The position numbers were made by a program, and so were the translations under genes. Positions 6,300 through 10,073 of a stretch of DNA of 10,073 nt are shown here, piece by piece; the first letter of the stretch is position 1; the number at the start of each line of letters is the position of its first letter. This DNA is from Acidobacteriota bacterium (lineage in GTDB: Bacteria; Acidobacteriota; Blastocatellia; Pyrinomonadales; Pyrinomonadaceae). The DNA lies in the NCBI GenBank assembly GCA_963169175.1, contig CAUJFK010000027.1, positions 1-10,073 of the forward strand. The letters are read 5' to 3'. Under the pieces are notes generated by a model. The model was given only the letters and a program-made list of their open reading frames with translations, did not search any database and was not told the DNA's origin.

Positions 6300-7904
6300 C
6301 TATCTCGGATGGCATTCAGCGCATTGAAATCGTGATATGTCGCCGAGGTTTATTGGATGTACGAAAGGCCTATCCGGTTGATGACATGAGCTGCACTGAC
6401 GGTTCGCAAGGCCTCCAAGGTCAACTGGGTGTATGAACGACCCGATCTGCATATTCATCTCAGGTCTCGCCGCTGAGTCATATAGCGTTGTGTGGCACAG
6501 ATTACAATCGTTCCTTATCATCTTGCCGGAACTGCTGAAGTGCTCTCCATCGTGACAGCGAAAACATCCCGCTGAATTCATGTGGCCCGCATTATTCGGG
6601 TGCGATCTCCAGTTGGTCTTCATTTCTGGAAAATTGTAGGTCTGAAAAATGCGTTGCAGTTCAGTTACGGCCGCAATGATCGAATCCTGCTTTTGTGAGT
6701 AAACGTCTGGATAGCCCGTTTGATAAAAACCGCGGAGGCCGGATTCTATAGCGCTCACTGCTGCCGGTGTGGTGTCGTATTCGCCGCTGAGCAACTCTAC
6801 TGCCTGCTTCTTTAGATAAGGAAGGGAAACATCCAATTTATTGGCCGAAAGGGCTTGATCGATGGCCATATCCGGCGGCAAATAAACATGTGCCGGCCTA
6901 TTGTGACAATCTACGCAGTCCATCTTTCTAGGCTTGGCGGAGGCGATCGTCTCATTCGAGAGCGGATTCCGCCGGTCGGAATATTCGGTGATGCTGCCGT
7001 ACATGTCCTTGATCCTGACCCAGGGAATCTCCTGCCTTCGTGCATCAGTGGCAATATAGCTGACTTCGTTCGCAATGCTCATATGCCAATGAATTCCGGT
7101 CACTTGGCCCGACGAAGGGCTTCCACCACCAACATTCAACAGCATTTTCGTTTGATGCAGACTGTTCTTTTCGTCATTGCCATAACGGTTAAACACCTTC
7201 ATCTGCATTCCGAAGAACTTTTCGGGCCAGTGACATTGTTCGCACGTCTCAGGAGCCGGCCGGAGATTATGGACCGGTGAACCGATCGGCCTCGAATACT
7301 TGTTGAAAGTAACTGAATAAAGTTGGTATGCACCTGTAAGCTTCGAGCGTACGTACCAGTCAGCCCCGCCGCCGACATGGCAGTCCACGCACCGGACGCG
7401 CGCGTGCGCGCCAGCCAGATAGGCGGTAAACTCTGGCTTCATGACCGTGTGACATGTTTCACCGCAGAATGTTACAGATTCCGTGAATTCAAAGGCCCGA
7501 TAGCTTCCGAAGGCGCTTGCGGAGATAAAGAAGAAGGCGAGCACAAGGAACAGCAGAAATCGACGACGCGTGCTTGGGTCGTTAAGGTCGAGCTTTGGAT
7601 ACGCAAGGACTTCGCCGGGAGTTGACCGCCGTCTCCGGCGGCGTTCGATCAATGCTCCGAAAGCCATTACCATCAAGCCAAAGATCAATATTGACGGGAA
7701 GATGATATAGGTGAGAATCCCGACGTACGGATTGTCCCCAGACGAAGTCATCTCCATAAAGAACAAGAGAATCACGCTCGCTAGGCTCGCAAACACGATT
7801 GCCGTACCAATGAAGCTTAAATAGTTCCGCAAAAGGCTTGGAGACTGGCTTCCAGTGAATAGGCCTGATGTTGGACCAGTATTCGCCCCTTCTTCATTTT
7901 CCAT
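6300..7904 (-). CDS. NapC/NirT-family inner-membrane multiheme cytochrome, ImcH-like
   Basis: 534 residues; the likely quinol-oxidising entry point of the chain. Three membrane helices are seen (about residues 28-50, 60-83 and 115-134), with an Arg-rich loop (88-93) between the second and third. The haem domain has one CX3CH (C147-GET-CH) and seven CXXCH motifs starting at 172, 221, 330, 447, 467, 504 and 528. The stretches FCGETCHTVMKPE, VRCVDCHVGGGADW and TCEQCHWPEKF closely resemble, from memory, Geobacter ImcH and related NapC/NirT proteins, which pass electrons from menaquinol to periplasmic cytochromes. The last two haem sites lie in a 24-residue tandem repeat (F490-H508 and F514-H532), and the protein stops two residues after the final His. 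The ATG at 7904 has GAGGG close upstream. The mono-haem cytochrome gene lies 78 bases upstream on the same strand. Confidence 0.88.
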   Translation of the reverse strand: MENEEGANTGPTSGLFTGSQSPSLLRNYLSFIGTAIVFASLASVILLFFMEMTSSGDNPYVGILTYIIFPSILIFGLMVMAFGALIERRRRRRSTPGEVLAYPKLDLNDPSTRRRFLLFLVLAFFFISASAFGSYRAFEFTESVTFCGETCHTVMKPEFTAYLAGAHARVRCVDCHVGGGADWYVRSKLTGAYQLYSVTFNKYSRPIGSPVHNLRPAPETCEQCHWPEKFFGMQMKVFNRYGNDEKNSLHQTKMLLNVGGGSPSSGQVTGIHWHMSIANEVSYIATDARRQEIPWVRIKDMYGSITEYSDRRNPLSNETIASAKPRKMDCVDCHNRPAHVYLPPDMAIDQALSANKLDVSLPYLKKQAVELLSGEYDTTPAAVSAIESGLRGFYQTGYPDVYSQKQDSIIAAVTELQRIFQTYNFPEMKTNWRSHPNNAGHMNSAGCFRCHDGEHFSSSGKMIRNDCNLCHTTLYDSAARPEMNMQIGSFIHPVDLGGLANRQCSSCHQPDRPFVHPINLGDISRFQCAECHPR

Positions 7905-7914
7905 AAACCCTCTA

Positions 7915-7929
7915 CCTTAGCGGGTAAGG
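7915..7929 (-). other. Small hairpin before the ImcH-like gene
   Basis: CCTTA (7915-7919) and TAAGG (7925-7929) form a perfect five-pair stem with a five-base loop in the 78-base gap before the ImcH-like ATG, adjoining its ribosome site. It might modulate translation or mark processing between two cytochrome genes; it may also be chance. Confidence 0.2.
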
Positions 7930-7982
7930 CGCCCCAAACCCTGCATGGGCGGTTAGAAAACATACTGCTCGAACGACGGCTT

Positions 7983-8312
7983 TCAGGGTTGCCGGATGCT
8001 GCGCATATGCGCCACAAGATCCTTCGCGACAGCTTCACTGATCCCCTTTGAACCAAATTCAGGCATGTAGGGTGGTTTTTCACCTTTCTTGCCTTTCAAG
8101 ATCGCCTCGACATGCTCTTCGTCCGGCCCGGCCGGGTCGAACCATTTTGCGGCAGCGACACCGTGACAGGCCGCACACTTGGCTTTGTAAATCGCCGCTG
8201 TGTCATCGGAGCTTCCGGCAGCAACCGGTGTGGGGGTTGTTCGGAATGCAGTGAAGGCCAGCGGGACGGTAAAGAGGACGATTGCAAATTGTTTCCAGTG
8301 GCTAATTTTCAT
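7983..8312 (-). CDS. Small mono-haem class I cytochrome c, periplasmic
   Basis: 109 residues. The ATG at 8312 is preferred because AGGAG lies 7 bases before it and a typical signal peptide follows (KQFAIVLFTVPLAFTAF, cleavage perhaps near residues 31-33). A longer frame back to 8456 adds residues before the signal and is rejected. One haem motif, CAACH, occupies residues 46-50. Met83 in PPYMPEFG is the likely distal ligand, and the last helix (ISEAVAKDLVAHMRSI) is typical of class I cytochromes c. Such proteins shuttle electrons singly in the periplasm; here it could link the ImcH-like protein to the multiheme carriers. It lies between two multiheme genes on the same strand, with 194 bases upstream, so it may have its own promoter as well as read-through. 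Confidence 0.88.
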   Translation of the reverse strand: MKISHWKQFAIVLFTVPLAFTAFRTTPTPVAAGSSDDTAAIYKAKCAACHGVAAAKWFDPAGPDEEHVEAILKGKKGEKPPYMPEFGSKGISEAVAKDLVAHMRSIRQP

Positions 8313-8340
8313 TGTTATCTCCTGATGTGTTTCCATGTCA

Positions 8341-8366
8341 GTCAACCGTTTGTTGATCCGGTCAAC
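8341..8366. promoter_or_regulatory. Cluster of three GTCAAC/GTTGA half-sites upstream of the mono-haem gene
   Basis: GTCAAC (8341-8346), GTTGAT (8352-8357) and GTCAAC (8361-8366) alternate in orientation within 26 bases. The right pair forms the 15-base inverted repeat GTTGATCCGGTCAAC. They sit 29-54 bases upstream of the mono-haem ATG. They could be a regulator site or form RNA structure; the GTGA core of the operator at 2758 is absent, so a different regulator would be implied. Confidence 0.25.
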
Positions 8367-8477
8367 CCTGACGTCGCAACCCACGTGCCAGAATGATCGA
8401 TCTGTAGCGTTCATTACTTCCCAACTAAATGAGGGTAGCCCGGCACCAGCACGCATCTATTTGGTCAAAATTCGCAG

Positions 8478-8500
8478 CCGGCGCGAAAAAGTTTCGCCGG
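8478..8500 (-). terminator. Hairpin just downstream of the nine-haem cytochrome gene
   Basis: CCG (8478-8480) + GCGAAA (8483-8488) pair with TTTCGC (8492-8497) + CGG (8498-8500), leaving a two-base bulge and a three-base loop. It starts 6 bases after the TAA of the nine-haem gene. A TTTT run follows on the minus strand about 8 bases later, too far for a canonical terminator. Attenuation or an mRNA 3' end between the nine-haem and mono-haem genes is plausible. Confidence 0.35.
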
Positions 8501-8506
8501 AGGGCC

Positions 8507-9421
8507 TTAGAATCTGAACGACTGCCCTTGATGGCAACGCCTGCAATTGGCAAAATCGTCAGCCCCGAAGGTCCGCTTTCCGTTATGACAGGCGGCACAG
8601 CTGACCACCTTCGACGGAGCAAAGTGCATCGAGGCAAGCGGCGATGAAACCTGCCTTCCACGGGCCGCACCTGCCCGTACTGAATGACAGGAGCTGCAAT
8701 TCAGCTTACGCATTCTCAAGTGTTCCTGGTGGCTGAAGTTCAGCCTGAATGCTTTTGCAGATTCCGAGATCCGAACTGGACGCCCCGGAGCATGACACAC
8801 ACTGCATGAGCCGATCGGTTGCTCCGCGGTATGACATTGAAAACACATCGTATGGGCCGAGGGCCCACGCGGGATCGATAACGCTACACCTCGTTGTGAC
8901 GACTTGTGACAAACAAAGCAGTTTGCCTTGCTGCCATGACGCGCGTGGTCGAATCGGACATTAAATGTCTGAAGCGAAGGGAACCCCCGCATGGAGCCGG
9001 TCCCCGGATCGGTATGGCAGATACTGCACATTGGGCTTGAGGCATCCGAGAACTGTGCCGTGTGACAACTGGCGCACGGCAGATGATCGCGTTTTCCGGG
9101 AAAGCGAAGGCGTGTCGACTGGTCATCGCGACGATGGCAAAGCAGGCATGGCAAACGTGAATGTGCCGGGTTCTGATGCAGGAACCGTGAATAGTCCGGC
9201 TGCATAGGATCCAAATTGGCGGATGAACCAGGCGAGATCTCAGTTAACGGCAACGGCAACGGTAGATCTGCAAAATTGTCCGGTGCTGCCCCAACCACCT
9301 CGTTTGTTCCACGTGGTGAAACAGCGACAGCAAAGCAATAGCCAAGTACTCCGAGTGCAACGACAGCGGCGAGCCTTGCTTTGAATAGAGGTTTCACAGG
9401 CCTTTGTCCAGTTCCCATCAT
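8507..9421 (-). CDS. Exported nine-haem c-type cytochrome built from three c7-like triheme modules
   Basis: 304 residues. A single hydrophobic segment (about residues 15-35) serves as signal peptide or anchor; a possible cleavage site is AVA|V at 33. A Pro-rich linker follows to about residue 75. Nine CXXCH motifs start at residues 92, 116, 132; 168, 193, 206; and 242, 275, 293. Each triplet is preceded by an F-x-H pair with a further His (F80-x-H82...H87, F157-x-H159-x2-H162, F229-x-H231-x2-H234), as in c7/c3-type cytochromes where these His ligate haem iron. It is probably a periplasmic electron wire like the c7-domain polymers of Geobacter. The ATG at 9421 overlaps the upstream stop as ATGA, with AAGGAGG about 10 bases before it, so the two genes are translationally coupled. 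A hairpin follows its TAA. The exact partner is unknown. Confidence 0.85.
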   Translation of the reverse strand: MMGTGQRPVKPLFKARLAAVVALGVLGYCFAVAVSPRGTNEVVGAAPDNFADLPLPLPLTEISPGSSANLDPMQPDYSRFLHQNPAHSRLPCLLCHRRDDQSTRLRFPGKRDHLPCASCHTAQFSDASSPMCSICHTDPGTGSMRGFPSLQTFNVRFDHARHGSKANCFVCHKSSQRGVALSIPRGPSAHTMCFQCHTAEQPIGSCSVCHAPGRPVRISESAKAFRLNFSHQEHLRMRKLNCSSCHSVRAGAARGRQVSSPLASMHFAPSKVVSCAACHNGKRTFGADDFANCRRCHQGQSFRF

Positions 9422-10073
9422 TGACCGCTTGCCTCCTTGATCGCATTATTGTGCGACCCGGGCACTGGCATTTTCCCGAATCTGATATGGCACTTCGTAC
9501 ACTCGAACGCGGGAGTCTTCCGACGCTGCTCTACCTCGTAATTCAGAGCTCCCCCATCTTCGACGGTCGCCGTTACATGACACGGCATACACGAACTGAT
9601 GCTTACCCACTTTGTATTTGGATCCAAGGTATTAATGGCTTCCGCGTTGTGGCACGTTGAGCATTCCGTCTCGGCATGGCTTGAGAACTCGTGTCGGAAC
9701 GCACCGGCGTTGTCACGCCGCCGCCAGGCATCAAGGATCGTTCTTTCGGTAATGCCCATCCGGGAAGCGAGCGTTGGGTCAAAATCACCCGGCGGCAGCT
9801 TTTCACCTAGAACATGGCATGTTCCGCAGGAGCTTGGAGCCGGCGTCATTCCCGAATCGACCGAATGGCAAGAAAAACATACGGTGTGCCCCGTCGGAAC
9901 GCTCTTGAAGCTTCCTTTCTTCAGCCAGAATGCATCACCCAAGTCCGCCGGTGGTTTTGTCAAATATTCATCAGCGGACTCGCCCTGCGGCTTTAGCGTC
10001 TTATGGCAAACCGAGCAACTCTCGTCAGCTCGTCCGTAGGGCTTATACGAGACACTCCTGAAAAAAGTGACCG
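9418..10073 (-). CDS. Multiheme c-type cytochrome (c7/c3-like modules), 5'-truncated by the window edge
   Basis: The frame is open on the minus strand from 10071 to the TGA at 9418, giving 217 visible residues. A TTG at 9963 is not the start, because a haem motif (CSVCH at 10017-10003) lies upstream of it. Six CXXCH motifs are visible: CSVCH, CFSCH, CGTCH, CSTCH, CMPCH and CTKCH, which split into two triplets. The second triplet is preceded by FRHEFSSH, an F-x-H ligand pattern like that of the nine-haem protein, so the two genes probably share a modular c7-like origin. The C-terminal tail (NNAIKEASGQ) is polar and ends in a coupled ATGA overlap with the nine-haem gene. The signal peptide and total haem number lie outside the window. 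Its likely role is periplasmic electron storage or transfer. Confidence 0.82.
   Translation of the reverse strand, partial: VTFFRSVSYKPYGRADESCSVCHKTLKPQGESADEYLTKPPADLGDAFWLKKGSFKSVPTGHTVCFSCHSVDSGMTPAPSSCGTCHVLGEKLPPGDFDPTLASRMGITERTILDAWRRRDNAGAFRHEFSSHAETECSTCHNAEAINTLDPNTKWVSISSCMPCHVTATVEDGGALNYEVEQRRKTPAFECTKCHIRFGKMPVPGSHNNAIKEASGQ

Noticed and set aside
6855..7280. 141-codon plus-strand open frame
   Set aside because: Antisense to the ImcH-like cytochrome, whose haem motifs clearly define the true frame.
8313..8456. Upstream extension of the mono-haem cytochrome
   Set aside because: It places ~48 polar residues before a clear signal peptide; AGGAG supports the start at 8312.
9599..10039. 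146-codon plus-strand open frame
   Set aside because: Antisense to a frame with six CXXCH motifs; its own translation shows no domain.

Overview
The window reads as an accessory electron-transfer region of a Gram-negative, anaerobically respiring bacterium. The base composition is moderate, Shine-Dalgarno sites are strong, and the protein styles (a Crp/Fnr regulator with N-terminal cysteines, c3/c7-type multiheme cytochromes, a three-helix NapC/NirT cytochrome) remind me of Acidobacteriota. That assignment comes from memory of family sequences, not from a search, and is tentative. Five proteins in the window carry 34 recognisable haem-attachment motifs (10 + 8 + 1 + 9 + at least 6).

Layout. 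Bases 2-1540 (+) hold the 3' part of a glutamate-cysteine-ligase-like protein with two C-terminal CBS domains. Bases 1693-2499 (+) encode a Crp/Fnr-type regulator. Bases 2500-2960 are non-coding; they contain a near-perfect GTGA-N6-TCAC palindrome (2758-2773), a structured leader (2858-2907) and a 12-bp palindrome (2927-2938). Next comes a two-gene (+) unit: a decahaem cytochrome of the DmsE/MtrA family (2961-3983) and an MtrB/PioB-type outer-membrane beta-barrel (3999-6185). A long hairpin (6206-6259) separates it from convergent (-) genes. Read in transcription order from the right edge, these are: a 5'-truncated multiheme cytochrome (10073-9418); a nine-haem cytochrome made of three c7-like modules (9421-8507), joined to it by an ATGA overlap; a small mono-haem cytochrome (8312-7983); and a membrane NapC/NirT cytochrome resembling Geobacter ImcH (7904-6300).

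How it may work together (inference). The NapC/NirT protein would take electrons from the quinol pool. The mono-haem and c7-module cytochromes would carry them across the periplasm. The DmsE/MtrA decahaem protein inside the MtrB-like barrel would pass them through the outer membrane. No surface cytochrome (MtrC/OmcA type), terminal reductase or iron oxidase lies in the window, so the outside partner and even the direction of flow are open. The regulator has a CRP-type recognition helix (R-E-x3-R), which fits the GTGA palindrome upstream of the decahaem gene, and FNR-like cysteines that could sense oxygen or redox state. Together they suggest redox-controlled expression of the conduit.
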